DNA of 64,000 bases from Gammaproteobacteria bacterium. Lineage in GTDB: Bacteria > Pseudomonadota > Gammaproteobacteria > Steroidobacterales > Woeseiaceae. This document shows, piece after piece, positions 17,114-26,254 of this stretch. Each line of letters begins with the position of its first letter. Position 1 is the stretch's first letter. The position numbers and the translations under genes are program-made. The notes under the pieces were generated by a model. That model was not told the DNA's origin. It ran no database searches and saw nothing but the letters and a program-made list of their open reading frames with translations. Where the stretch lies: the NCBI GenBank assembly GCA_029863305.1, contig JAOTVR010000004.1, positions 1 through 64,000 of the forward strand. The letters run 5' to 3'.

Positions 17114-18376
17114 TCATACCACAAATTTTGTCTTTGTCCGTGGCTTGACGGCCGCGTTCTTCAGCGCCACATACTTGGGTAAGCCATTGATATATGGAGG
17201 ATAATCTTCGCCGCGAATCAATGGCTCCAGATACCGCCGGCCGGCGGCTGTGATCCCGAATCCGTCCTTCGTGATGTAGCGTCTTGGCAGCATTTTTTCC
17301 TTGTTGGCAATACGTGCCAGCGGGGCCGACTCGATGCGCCAGCGATAGGGCTTGTCCGACACGCGCTTGATGACCGGCATAACCGCCGTCTTGCCCTGCA
17401 AGGCCAACTGGACGGCAGCCTTGCCGACCGCATAGGCCTGCTCGACGTCCACTGCCGACGCAATGTGCCGCGCCGAGCGCTGCAGGTAATCCGCGACCGC
17501 GTAGTGGTACTTGAAGCCGAGATTGTCACGTACCATCTGGGCCACGACAGGGGCCACCCCGCCGAGTTGCGCGTGTCCAAACGCGTCGCGAGTGCCGGCT
17601 TCGGCCAGGAATTTGCCATTGGCATACGCCGCACCTTCGCTTACGACGATAACGCAATACTCATAGTTGTTGACGCACTCGCGAACGCGTTTCAGAAATG
17701 CACGTTTCTTGAAGGGAATCTCGGGAAACAGGATGATATGCGGCGCGTCTTCGGGCTTGCTGCCGGAAAGACCCCCTGCCGCGGCAATCCAGCCCGCGTG
17801 CCGTCCCATAACCTCGAGCACAAACACCTTGGTCGATGTCTTGGCCATCGAGAGCACGTCAAGCGCTGCTTCCCGGGTCGATACGGCGACGTACTTGGCG
17901 ACAGAGCCGAAACCCGGGCAGTTATCGGTAATCGGCAGATCATTGTCCACGGTCTTCGGGATTCCAAGACAGGTGACAGGAAAGCCCATGCGCTTGCTGA
18001 TCAATGACACCTTGTGCGCTGTGTCCATTGAGTCGTTGCCGCCGTTGTAGAAGAAATAACCAATATCGTGAGCGCGGAAGACTTCGATCAATCGCTCGTA
18101 TTCAGCCTTGTTCTCTTCCAGGCTCTTGAGCTTGTAGCGCGCCGACCCGAATGCACCGCCCGGCGTGTGGCGTAGTGCAGCGATCGTCCTGGCGTTTTCC
18201 CGATTGGTATCGATCATGTCTTCAGTTAAGGCGCCGATAATGCCGTTTCGGCCTGCGTAAACATTGGCAATCCTGTTGCGATGCTTGCGTGCAGTTTCGA
18301 TGACGCCGCAAGCCGTTGCGTTGATGACGGCGGTCACTCCACCCGACTGGGCATAAAAGGCATTTCTGGCTGACAT
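17114..18376 (-). CDS. pfp: 6-phosphofructokinase, predicted pyrophosphate-dependent
   Basis: A 420-residue phosphofructokinase that interconverts fructose-6-phosphate and fructose-1,6-bisphosphate. Two sites predict PPi as phosphoryl donor. GGNDS at 112-116 has Asp115 where ATP enzymes have Gly, and PKTVDND has Lys141 where ATP enzymes have Gly (PGTIDND). MGRHAGWIA and the PGFGS loop are also present. PPi-PFKs are reversible, so the enzyme may serve both glycolysis and gluconeogenesis. The start at 18376 has GGGGAA upstream. It is upstream of hppA on the same strand with a 134-base gap, an arrangement also reported in methanotrophic gammaproteobacteria. Donor specificity is inferred, not shown. 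Confidence 0.9.
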   Translation of the reverse strand: MSARNAFYAQSGGVTAVINATACGVIETARKHRNRIANVYAGRNGIIGALTEDMIDTNRENARTIAALRHTPGGAFGSARYKLKSLEENKAEYERLIEVFRAHDIGYFFYNGGNDSMDTAHKVSLISKRMGFPVTCLGIPKTVDNDLPITDNCPGFGSVAKYVAVSTREAALDVLSMAKTSTKVFVLEVMGRHAGWIAAAGGLSGSKPEDAPHIILFPEIPFKKRAFLKRVRECVNNYEYCVIVVSEGAAYANGKFLAEAGTRDAFGHAQLGGVAPVVAQMVRDNLGFKYHYAVADYLQRSARHIASAVDVEQAYAVGKAAVQLALQGKTAVMPVIKRVSDKPYRWRIESAPLARIANKEKMLPRRYITKDGFGITAAGRRYLEPLIRGEDYPPYINGLPKYVALKNAAVKPRTKTKFVV

Positions 18377-18487
18377 GTTGATAATTCCCCGGTGTGCTTG
18401 TGTGTCTGCGTGCGAGGATATCACTGATTGACCTGCGACCTCAGTGTGGTAGCGTACCTGCGCTAATTGAGTATTGAGTACCAGAGA

Positions 18488-19129
18488 ATGCGAATTGTAC
18501 TGCTCGGCGCGCCAGGTTCCGGCAAGGGCACGCAGGCCAAGAAGCTGATGGCCGACAAGAATATCCCGCAGATATCCACGGGCGACATACTGCGCGAGGC
18601 AGTAGCAGGCGGAACACGATTTGGCCAAAAGGCAAAAGCCACTATAGACGCGGGCAATCTCGTGTCGGACGACATCATGCTGGGGATCATCAGCGAGCGG
18701 CTCGCGAAGCCCGATGCCGCAGACGGCTTCATCCTCGATGGTTTTCCGCGTACGAAGCAACAGGCATTCGATCTCGAGGAACTGCTTGATGAACTCGGCA
18801 CGCCGCTTGACGCCGCGGTGCTGATGGACGTCGACTTCGATGTATTGATGAAACGCCTGACGGGTCGCCGAACCTGTTCATTGACCGGCAAGCTGCTGAA
18901 TGTCTACTTCTCCTCTCAAAGAGAGCTTGACGCTTGCACGGATGCAGGCGGTGAACTGATTCACCGTGAAGATGACAATGAAGAGACGATCGCAAACCGT
19001 CTCGACGTCTATCACAGCCGAACCGAGCCCCTCATCGATTTTTATCGCAAGCGCCGTTGCCTGAGAATTGTGAACGCGAATGGTTCTGTCGATGAGGTAT
19101 ACGAGCGTCTGCTGGAAGCGCTTGCCTAA
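18488..19129 (+). CDS. adk: Adenylate kinase
   Basis: A 213-residue cytoplasmic enzyme converting ATP + AMP to 2 ADP. It shows the P-loop GAPGSGKGTQA at residues 7-17, STGDILREAV in the AMP site, DGFPRTKQQA, and the LID start GRRTCSLTGK with HREDDNEETIANRL closing it. The long LID is present but lacks the four-cysteine zinc site. The ATG at 18488 has GAG just upstream. It is divergent from the phosphofructokinase gene (111 bases) and overlaps the rnd stop by four bases. Confidence 0.96.
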   Translation: MRIVLLGAPGSGKGTQAKKLMADKNIPQISTGDILREAVAGGTRFGQKAKATIDAGNLVSDDIMLGIISERLAKPDAADGFILDGFPRTKQQAFDLEELLDELGTPLDAAVLMDVDFDVLMKRLTGRRTCSLTGKLLNVYFSSQRELDACTDAGGELIHREDDNEETIANRLDVYHSRTEPLIDFYRKRRCLRIVNANGSVDEVYERLLEALA

Positions 19130-20199
19130 AGAAGCTCGAGCAAGCGGTCCCCGATCACAGCGCGACGCCAGCCGCTCAGGACTCTTGATTCCTGAGCGCC
19201 ATCGATAATGATGGCCGACAGGTCGCGCCTGGATGCAATCGTTTCAGCTGCAAGGCCGATATCTGCGGCGCATTCTGCGACATGCTTCTGCATCGATTTG
19301 AGCAGTGCTTTCTGCGCTTCGTCGGGCGGCCGCGGCGGTGCGTAGTTGTCCTCGTCCGAGTCTGCTGCGGCGATTGCGGCAATGATGTCGCTGCCGGAGC
19401 GCCGCAACAGGCTCTCGGGCAAGCTGTCAATATTGCTTAACGCATCGACACTGGTTGGCAAATCCGTGGCGACTTCGAGCAACGCACTGTCTTTTGCGAT
19501 CCATTGCCGTGGGCGATTCGCCCGAATTGCCTCGCGCTCTCGCCAGGCCGCCAGACGTGCCGCTGCTGTTCTGCGTTTGCCCTGCAGATTTCTTGCGCCT
19601 TTCAAGCGGTCGATTGCGCGGCGTGGCTCGATGTCGTAGAGCGCGGGCTTGAGCAACTGCGCGGCGTCCTCTTCGGCCCATCCAAGCCGTCCCTGCCGGT
19701 CGAGTCGCTCGGCGAGAACGTCGCAGGCAGGTAACAGGAATTCAACGTCTTCGGCGGCATATTGCAGATACGCCTCGGGCAGTGGCCGTTTCGACCAATT
19801 GGCGCGCGTGTGGGATTTCGGAATATCGACATCGAACAATTCCTTGACCAACGTCGCGTACCCCATTTGCGGGGCGTATCCGAGCAGGCCGGCGGCTATT
19901 TGTGTGTCAAACATATGGATGGGCATCTTGCCCGCCGCCTGGTAGATAACTTCGATGTCCTGACGTCCGGAATGCACGACCCAGGTCGATTGCATGAGCA
20001 CGTTCCAGAAATCATCCATACCGCCATCGTTCAAGGGGTCCACACAGTAGATTTCCGCGCCGGTTGATACTTGCACCAGACACAACTCGGCGAAGAATGT
20101 TTTCTCGCGCATGAATTCGGTGTCGAGGCCGACACGATCGAGCCCGCGCAGCTCGGCACACAGCGTGTCAGGTCGATCGACTAATATAAATTCAGGCAT
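19126..20199 (-). CDS. rnd: Ribonuclease D
   Basis: A 357-residue 3'-5' exoribonuclease for tRNA 3'-end maturation. The DEDDy nuclease domain has LDTEFMREKTFF (first Asp/Glu pair), VHSGRQDIEVI and YAAEDVEFLLP with the catalytic Tyr and Asp. An HRDC domain follows around residues 205-285 (LQGKRRTAAARLAAWREREA...), and a second HRDC-like helical region closes the protein. Length is close to the E. coli enzyme. ATG at 20199. The stop overlaps that of adk. Confidence 0.95.
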   Translation of the reverse strand: MPEFILVDRPDTLCAELRGLDRVGLDTEFMREKTFFAELCLVQVSTGAEIYCVDPLNDGGMDDFWNVLMQSTWVVHSGRQDIEVIYQAAGKMPIHMFDTQIAAGLLGYAPQMGYATLVKELFDVDIPKSHTRANWSKRPLPEAYLQYAAEDVEFLLPACDVLAERLDRQGRLGWAEEDAAQLLKPALYDIEPRRAIDRLKGARNLQGKRRTAAARLAAWREREAIRANRPRQWIAKDSALLEVATDLPTSVDALSNIDSLPESLLRRSGSDIIAAIAAADSDEDNYAPPRPPDEAQKALLKSMQKHVAECAADIGLAAETIASRRDLSAIIIDGAQESRVLSGWRRAVIGDRLLELL

Positions 20200-20278
20200 T
20201 TGCTCAGCAGGTTCGCATTTCGATTCCGCAGGTTAACATGCGATCATTGCTGTTCCGCAACCGGGATGTTTCAGTCAC

Positions 20279-20782
20279 GTGCTACCTCTCATCAGAACGC
20301 TGTTCGATATTGTGCTGTTGCGCAAGGGCCCCGCAGATATTCCGCGTTCCTGGATACTGTTCGTTCTCGTACTGATGTTGTGGTTGTTTTCGGCGTTAGT
20401 CGCGCTCGCACTGATCGAGCAGTTTGACGAGTCAGATTTTTTCCTCGGTTTCTTCAGCGGGGTGATTGGTATCGTTTGTTACGCGGCGCTGGTCGTTTTT
20501 GCCGGCAAGCCCGAACGGCTGCTGCAGACGATTTCGGCGATCATTGGTTGTGGTGCGTTGATTTCATTCGCTTTTATTGCGGAGTACGTGCTGTTCCTGC
20601 CGTTTCTCGGCGAAGTGACAACGGGATTGATCGCCAATCTCATTTTGCTCTGGTCCGTACCTGTCGAAGGACATATCATTGCCCGCGCAATTGATCGCCA
20701 TTGGTACATCGGTATTCTGCTCGCCATCGTTGTATTTGCCCTGCAATTCGTTATTTACAGCGTCGTCACGACGACGCCCTGA
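20279..20782 (+). CDS. Small multi-pass membrane protein of unknown function
   Basis: A 167-residue protein with about five hydrophobic segments: residues 25-45, 52-75, 82-105, 110-127 and 140-162. I do not recognise a named domain with certainty; the overall look resembles Yip1-type four/five-helix proteins. The proposed start is a GTG at 20279 with no strong ribosome-binding site. It ends eight bases before mpl and is probably co-transcribed with it, so a role in envelope or cell-wall recycling can be guessed but not supported. Confidence 0.7.
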   Translation: MLPLIRTLFDIVLLRKGPADIPRSWILFVLVLMLWLFSALVALALIEQFDESDFFLGFFSGVIGIVCYAALVVFAGKPERLLQTISAIIGCGALISFAFIAEYVLFLPFLGEVTTGLIANLILLWSVPVEGHIIARAIDRHWYIGILLAIVVFALQFVIYSVVTTTP

Positions 20783-20790
20783 GTCACCGC

Positions 20791-22161
20791 ATGCACATAC
20801 ACATACTCGGAATCTGCGGAACATTCATGGGCGGCATAGCGGCCCTCGCCCGGGCGGCAGGCGTGCGAGTGACGGGATGTGATGCAAACGTTTATCCACC
20901 GATGAGTACGCAGCTGCGGGAGCTCGGTGTCGAAATACACGAGGGCTTCGATGCCGCGCAACTCGATCCCGAACCGGATTGGGTCGTTGTCGGAAACGTG
21001 ATGAGTCGCGGCAATGAGGTTGTCGAAGCGATGCTCGATCGCGGGATTCCGCACACGTCAGGTCCGCGATGGCTTGCGGATAACGTGCTGCGCGACCGAC
21101 ACGTCCTGGCCGTTGCCGGTACCCACGGCAAGACCACGACGGCGAGCATGCTTGCCTGGATATTGCACGACGCGGGTCATGCGCCAGGTTTCCTGATCGG
21201 CGGTATCCCCACGAACTTCGGCGTATCGGCGAGCTTTGGTGAGTCCAGGTACTTCGTTGTGGAGGCGGACGAATACGATACGGCGTTTTTTGACAAGCGC
21301 GCCAAGTTTGTTCACTACGGGCCGCGTACGCTGGTGCTCAACAACCTCGAGTTCGACCATGCCGACATCTACAAGGACATCGACGCAATTCTCTGGCAAT
21401 TTCATCAGCTGCTGCGCACGGTGCCCGGCAGCGGACGCATTATCAGGAACGCACCAGACGAAAACCTGGACGCGCTGATCAATATGGGATGCTGGACGCC
21501 GCTGGATACTTTCGGAACGGGCGAGAAGGCGGATTGGACAGCGCGCTTCATGGATGCTGCCGAACGCCGCATCAGCATCGAGGACCCGCAGGGTAACGCC
21601 GGTGAGACTCGCTGGAAGCTCGGTGGACGGCACAATCTCGAAAACGCTTTGGCCGCAGTGGCGGCAGCGCAATCGGCCGGCGTGACGTTGCAGCAGTCGC
21701 TCGCTGCATTGTCGCGCTTCGAGGGAGTAAAGCGCCGCATGGAGCGCACAGCGACCGTAAGCGATATCGCTATTTATGATGATTTCGCTCATCACCCGAC
21801 GGCGATTCGTCGCACCATCGCTGCAATGAAGCGGCGTTATCCCGCGCAACGCATAGTCGTCGCGATTGAGCCGCGCTCAAACACGATGAAACTGGGCGTG
21901 CACAACGATGCGCTGGCTGAATCGCTAAGCGAAGCCGATATCGTGTGGATGTATCGGCCAGCCGACATGGGCAAGGAATTCGAGTCTTCGCTTGCACCGC
22001 TCGGCGATCGGCTGCGCATGTTCAGCGACTATGACATGCTGGTTTCAGACATGTCGGGCAAAGTCCTGTCAGGTGATCAGGTGATCTTTATGAGCAACGG
22101 CGGTTTCGGCTCCGCTCGCCAGACCCTGACGGCCGTATTGCAGCGTACGCGCAGCAGCTGA
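20791..22161 (+). CDS. mpl: UDP-N-acetylmuramate:L-alanyl-gamma-D-glutamyl-meso-diaminopimelate ligase
   Basis: A 456-residue Mur-ligase-family enzyme that attaches recycled murein tripeptide to UDP-MurNAc in the cytoplasm. It opens with MHIHILGICGTFMGGIA, has the ATP motif GTHGKTTTASMLAW, the Mpl-typical EADEYDTAFFDKRAKFVHY and NNLEFDHADIY, and the C-terminal YDDFAHHPTAI. The start at 20791 matches the family N-terminus. Its substrate source would be products of lytic transglycosylases such as Slt in this window. Confidence 0.95.
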   Translation: MHIHILGICGTFMGGIAALARAAGVRVTGCDANVYPPMSTQLRELGVEIHEGFDAAQLDPEPDWVVVGNVMSRGNEVVEAMLDRGIPHTSGPRWLADNVLRDRHVLAVAGTHGKTTTASMLAWILHDAGHAPGFLIGGIPTNFGVSASFGESRYFVVEADEYDTAFFDKRAKFVHYGPRTLVLNNLEFDHADIYKDIDAILWQFHQLLRTVPGSGRIIRNAPDENLDALINMGCWTPLDTFGTGEKADWTARFMDAAERRISIEDPQGNAGETRWKLGGRHNLENALAAVAAAQSAGVTLQQSLAALSRFEGVKRRMERTATVSDIAIYDDFAHHPTAIRRTIAAMKRRYPAQRIVVAIEPRSNTMKLGVHNDALAESLSEADIVWMYRPADMGKEFESSLAPLGDRLRMFSDYDMLVSDMSGKVLSGDQVIFMSNGGFGSARQTLTAVLQRTRSS

Positions 22162-22210
22162 TCGGTCCTGCTCGTCTATACTAGGAAAGTAGAGGACGAA
22201 GGAGCGGCTC

Positions 22211-22783
22211 GTGCGGGTCCCGTTGTTTCCACTCAATACCGTGTTGTTCCCGGGCGGCCCACTGCCATTACGGATCTTTGAGCCGCGTTATTTGCAAATG
22301 GTCAGCGATTGCGTCAAAGACGATGCGCCATTCGGGGTCCTGCTGATTCGAGCAGGCGGTGAGGTGGGGCCTGCGACAACGCATGATGTCGGCACATTGG
22401 CGAGGATCATTGACTGGTATCAGGGCAGCGACGGCTTGCTCGGCGTGACTGCAATCGGCGAACAACGATTTCGAGTGCTGTCGAGCGAGCGGCAGGCTGA
22501 TGGTCTCAGCAGGGGCCGTATTGAGCTTCTGCCTGACGAACCCGTCGTGCCCTTGCCGGAAGAATATCGCGGTATGCCGAATATTTTAGCCGGTGTGCTC
22601 GACGACCTCGGACGCCTGTACGAATCACTCGAGCGGCACATGGACGATGCGGCATGGGTCTCGAGTCGTTTCGTAGAGATCCTGCCCCTTGACCTCGAGA
22701 CCAAGCAGCAATGTCTCGAGAGCTGCGATTCTCTGGAACGCTTACGCATCGTGCAGGAATTGCTGTATTCGACCCGCCGGTGA
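22211..22783 (+). CDS. LON substrate-binding-domain protein
   Basis: A 190-residue stand-alone copy of the N-terminal substrate-binding domain of Lon protease, with no AAA or protease domain. The opening VPLFPLNTVLFPGGPLPLRIFEPRYLQM is diagnostic, and FGVLLI plus GVTAIGEQRFRV follow. The GTG start at 22211 has AAGGAG seven bases upstream. Such proteins are widespread in gammaproteobacteria with unknown function. It follows mpl by 49 bases. Confidence 0.88.
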   Translation: MRVPLFPLNTVLFPGGPLPLRIFEPRYLQMVSDCVKDDAPFGVLLIRAGGEVGPATTHDVGTLARIIDWYQGSDGLLGVTAIGEQRFRVLSSERQADGLSRGRIELLPDEPVVPLPEEYRGMPNILAGVLDDLGRLYESLERHMDDAAWVSSRFVEILPLDLETKQQCLESCDSLERLRIVQELLYSTRR

Positions 22784-22848
22784 GACCGCGGGTAGTCGCC
22801 GCCCCCATGCGCAGCGACGACGTTGAGCCGATTCCCGAGAACTGACGA

Positions 22849-24117
22849 CTATAAGGACGGCAAGACCTTGCGCGCGGCTTCGAGCGTCTTGTTGATCTCG
22901 GCGTCACCGTGCGCAGCGGAAACGAAGCCGGCTTCGAAAGCCGACGGTGCGAAGTAAATACCTTCTGCCAGCATGCCGTGGAAGAACGACTTGAAGCGTT
23001 CAATATCGGCTGCAGCAACCTGGTCGAATCGGCGCACCGCTTTCTCTTCTGTGAAAACGAAACCGAACATGCCGCCGGCATGTTCGGTCGCAAGTGCGAC
23101 TCCCGCCTCGTTTGCGGCCGCTGCCAGCCCTTGCACGAGCTGCTGCGTGCGATCGGCAAGCGCTTCGTAGAAACCCGGTTGGTCGATCTGCTCGAGCGTT
23201 GCGAGACCGGCAGCCATTGCCAGCGGATTTCCGGACAGGGTGCCGGCCTGGTAAACCGGGCCGTCCGGCGCGATGCTCGACATGATGTCAGCGCGCCCGC
23301 CGAATGCGGCCGCCGGCATGCCGCCGCCAACGATCTTGCCGAGCGTCGTGAGGTCAGGGTGAATGCCGAACAACGACTGGGCGCCGCCCTTGGCGACTCG
23401 AAATCCGGTCATCACTTCGTCGAGAATCAGGATAGCGCCCGCCGCCGTGCATTGCTCACGCAATGTCTCGAGAAAGCCGGGCACCGGTGGCACCATGTTC
23501 ATGTTGCCGGCGATCGGCTCGACAATGACGCAGGCGATGTCACTGCCGAACTCGGCAAATGCCGAACGCGCCGCATCGGCATCGTTGTACGGCAACGTTA
23601 TCGTGTGCTCGGCCAGACCTGCAGGAACGCCGGGTGAGCTTGGTACGCCCAGAGTTAATGCGCCCGAGCCGGCCTTGATCAACAGCGAGTCGGAGTGGCC
23701 GTGGTAGCAGCCTTCGAACTTGACGATCTTGTCGCGTCCTGTGTGGCCGCGGGCCAGTCGGATGGCGCTCATTGTTGCCTCGGTTCCGGAACTGACCATG
23801 CGCAATCTTTCGATCGAGGGTACGAGGTCACGGATCTTCCTGGCGATGCGCGTTTCAAGTACGCAAGGCGCGCCGAAGCTCAGGCCGTGCTTTGCCGTCT
23901 CAATGACGGCGCTGACGACAGCCGGATGGCTGTGCCCAAGAATCATTGGACCCCAGGAGCCTACATAGTCGATGTAATGACCGCCGTCTTCACTTTCGAG
24001 CAAGGCACCGCTGGCGCTTTTGAAAAAAATAGGCTCACCGCCAACGCCGGCGAAGGCGCGTACCGGCGAATTGACGCCACCGGCGATGACATCTCGTGCG
24101 TCGGAAAAATGACTCAT
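22849..24117 (-). CDS. hemL: Glutamate-1-semialdehyde 2,1-aminomutase
   Basis: A 422-residue PLP enzyme making 5-aminolevulinate for heme, siroheme and cobalamin. Motifs are canonical: [59 protein letters not shown] and [11 protein letters not shown] with the PLP lysine. The ATG at 24117 gives the family N-terminus [11 protein letters not shown]. It is last in the minus-strand run metK-ahcY-cpdA-hemL, ten bases after the cpdA stop. Its product also feeds the B12 pathway that the class II reductase depends on, though that link is only metabolic. Confidence 0.96.
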   Translation of the reverse strand: MSHFSDARDVIAGGVNSPVRAFAGVGGEPIFFKSASGALLESEDGGHYIDYVGSWGPMILGHSHPAVVSAVIETAKHGLSFGAPCVLETRIARKIRDLVPSIERLRMVSSGTEATMSAIRLARGHTGRDKIVKFEGCYHGHSDSLLIKAGSGALTLGVPSSPGVPAGLAEHTITLPYNDADAARSAFAEFGSDIACVIVEPIAGNMNMVPPVPGFLETLREQCTAAGAILILDEVMTGFRVAKGGAQSLFGIHPDLTTLGKIVGGGMPAAAFGGRADIMSSIAPDGPVYQAGTLSGNPLAMAAGLATLEQIDQPGFYEALADRTQQLVQGLAAAANEAGVALATEHAGGMFGFVFTEEKAVRRFDQVAAADIERFKSFFHGMLAEGIYFAPSAFEAGFVSAAHGDAEINKTLEAARKVLPSL

Positions 24118-24127
24118 GCGGATTTCT

Positions 24128-24895
24128 CTAGGTTGGTAGCCAAACAAGCTCGTGATCGTAACTGCCGTCGGCATGCAAGCTGAATCGGCGGTAAGCCGGG
24201 GGCTTGTCATCGACAGCAAAATCGTCGCTGCCCTGCGCGAACTGCCGGCATGTTGACGGCGTGCCGATTACGCTCGTGCCACCATGATCGGCGTCGTAAG
24301 GCTGATGTACATGGCCGAAGATGGCAAGCCGTACTTTCCCGGATGCGGTTACTCGCTCGAGGAATTCCTCGCCATTGTCGAGGCCAACAGTATCCAGCCA
24401 CCTGCTGCCCATCGCTACGGGTGGATGATGCAGGCAGACCATGACGTTAGGCGCATTGGATTCGGCAATGACCGCATCCAGTCGGTCGAGTTCCTCCGGC
24501 GTGAGATGGCCACCTGCCCGTCCCGTCGCGCAGCTGTCGATGCCCGTTATAAGCCAGTTGTTGGTCTGCAGGGAGGCGCAATAATGAAACGGTGGTTTCG
24601 CCAGCGCTTCTTGCATCAGGGTACGAATATCGTGATTGCCCGGTACGCAGTAGACCTCGAGCTGCAGGCCGCCGAGCAAGCTGCAGAAGTGCTCGTAAGC
24701 TTCCGGGCTGTCATCCTGAATCAGGTCGCCAGTGACGATGGCCAGGTCGGCCTGCCAGTCGCTGTCACGATAGTGATCGAGCACGGAGCACAGCGACGCA
24801 TAGGTGACAGTGCCGCGCAGGTCTTCTCCGGTGTCGGCAAACAGGTGAGGATCCGTCAGGTGCAGGATCCTCAGAGGACCAGGTGCGTCGTCGAT
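24128..24895 (-). CDS. cpdA: 3',5'-cyclic AMP phosphodiesterase CpdA (Icc family), start codon unclear
   Basis: A calcineurin-like metallophosphoesterase of the CpdA/Icc type. It has LTDPHLF (first metal motif), [35 protein letters not shown] and TPSTCRQF. The first ATG/GTG/TTG is a GTG at 24784, but that start would delete LTDPHLF. The frame is open upstream to 24919, where it meets the TGA that ends ahcY in the same frame. Between them are no usual start codons; an ATC at 24893-24895 lies nine bases after GGAG and would give about 255 residues. So either an unusual start, stop readthrough from ahcY, or a sequence error is involved. Family call secure; 5' end not. Confidence 0.85.
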   Translation of the reverse strand: MDDAPGPLRILHLTDPHLFADTGEDLRGTVTYASLCSVLDHYRDSDWQADLAIVTGDLIQDDSPEAYEHFCSLLGGLQLEVYCVPGNHDIRTLMQEALAKPPFHYCASLQTNNWLITGIDSCATGRAGGHLTPEELDRLDAVIAESNAPNVMVCLHHPPVAMGSRWLDTVGLDNGEEFLERVTASGKVRLAIFGHVHQPYDADHGGTSVIGTPSTCRQFAQGSDDFAVDDKPPAYRRFSLHADGSYDHELVWLPT

Positions 24896-24916
24896 ATGCG
24901 CGAACTCCGTGCGATA

Positions 24917-26230
24917 TCAGTACCTATAGTGTTCCGGCTTGTACGGGCCCTGCTTCGAAACACCGATGTAATCGGCTTGCTCATCGGTCAGTTCGGTGAC
25001 CTTCGCGCCGATGCGGCCAAGATGCAGGCGCGCGACCTTCTCGTCAAGGTGTTTGGGTAACACGTAAACTTCCTTGTCGTATTTCTCGCTGTTTTGCCAC
25101 AGTTCGATCTGCGCCAGAACCTGGTTTGAAAACGAGTTGGACATCACAAAGCTCGGATGCCCGGTGGCGCAACCGAGGTTCACCAGGCGACCTTCGGCCA
25201 GCAGAATGATGCGTTTGCCATCCGGGAATATCACGTGATCGACCTGCGGTTTGATGTTTTCCCATTCGTATTTGTGCAGATAAGCAACGTCGATTTCATT
25301 GTCAAAATGGCCAATATTGCAGACGATCGACTGATCCTTCATGCGCTCCATCTGCGGGCCGGTCACGACATGGTAGTTACCCGTCGCAGTGACGACGATA
25401 TCGGCCTGATCGCACACTTCGTCGAAGCGAACAACACGATAGCCTTCCATCGCTGCCTGCAGTGCATTGATCGGATCGATTTCCGTAATCCAGACCGTTG
25501 CGCCGAGACCACGCAGCGACTGTGCGCAACCTTTACCAACATCACCGTAGCCGCAGACGATGGCAATCTTGCCCGCAATCATTACGTCCGTAGCACGCTT
25601 GATGCCGTCAACGAGCGATTCGCGACAACCGTACAAATTATCGAATTTTGATTTCGTGACCGAATCGTTGACGTTGAACGCGGGGCAGGCAAGCGTGCCA
25701 TCTCTCATCATGTCGTAAAGGCGTTTGACACCTGTTGTCGTTTCCTCCGACAAGCCCTTAACCTCTTTCATGATCGCCGGATACTTTTCGTGCAAAATGC
25801 CCGTCAAATCACCGCCGTCATCAAGCACCATATTCGGCGTCCAGCCGTCGGGCCCATTGATGGTCTGCTCAACGCACCACCAGTATTCTTCCTCAGTCTC
25901 GCCTTTCCAGGCAAACACGGGCACGCCGGAGTCAGCGATGGCCGCTGCGGCGTGATCCTGCGTAGAGAAGATGTTGCAGGACGACCAGCGGACGTCGGCA
26001 CCGAGTTCGACGAGCGTCTCAATGAGCACGGCTGTCTGGATCGTCATGTGCAGGCATCCGGCGAGACGCGCGCCCTTCAGTGGTTTGTCCGCGCCAAATT
26101 CTTCGCGCAGCGCCATCAATCCAGGCATCTCGGTCTCGGCGATCGCGATTTCCTTGCGGCCGAACTCCGCCAGCGAAATATCAGCGACCTTGTAATCGGG
26201 TTGTTGAATGGCAACAGGTTCGCTGCTCAT
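24917..26230 (-). CDS. ahcY: S-adenosylhomocysteine hydrolase
   Basis: A 437-residue NAD-dependent enzyme splitting S-adenosylhomocysteine to adenosine and homocysteine. It shows the substrate-domain [13 protein letters not shown] and [26 protein letters not shown] with the catalytic Lys/Asp region, the NAD-binding [10 protein letters not shown], and the C-terminal signature ending KPEHYRY. The ATG at 26230 follows CCAGGAGACC. It lies 24 bases after metK, so the two steps of the methyl cycle are co-transcribed. No SAH riboswitch is visible before metK. Confidence 0.97.
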   Translation of the reverse strand: MSSEPVAIQQPDYKVADISLAEFGRKEIAIAETEMPGLMALREEFGADKPLKGARLAGCLHMTIQTAVLIETLVELGADVRWSSCNIFSTQDHAAAAIADSGVPVFAWKGETEEEYWWCVEQTINGPDGWTPNMVLDDGGDLTGILHEKYPAIMKEVKGLSEETTTGVKRLYDMMRDGTLACPAFNVNDSVTKSKFDNLYGCRESLVDGIKRATDVMIAGKIAIVCGYGDVGKGCAQSLRGLGATVWITEIDPINALQAAMEGYRVVRFDEVCDQADIVVTATGNYHVVTGPQMERMKDQSIVCNIGHFDNEIDVAYLHKYEWENIKPQVDHVIFPDGKRIILLAEGRLVNLGCATGHPSFVMSNSFSNQVLAQIELWQNSEKYDKEVYVLPKHLDEKVARLHLGRIGAKVTELTDEQADYIGVSKQGPYKPEHYRY

Positions 26231-26254
26231 AGGTGGTCTCCTGGTTTTGTTGTT

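Noticed and set aside
21058-21849. Minus-strand 263-codon frame opposite mpl
   Set aside because: It is the antisense shadow of mpl with no recognisable motif or ribosome-binding site.
24917-24919. Selenocysteine UGA joining ahcY and cpdA
   Set aside because: AhcY ends at its normal family C-terminus (KPEHYRY) and no SECIS-like hairpin is evident just after the TGA.
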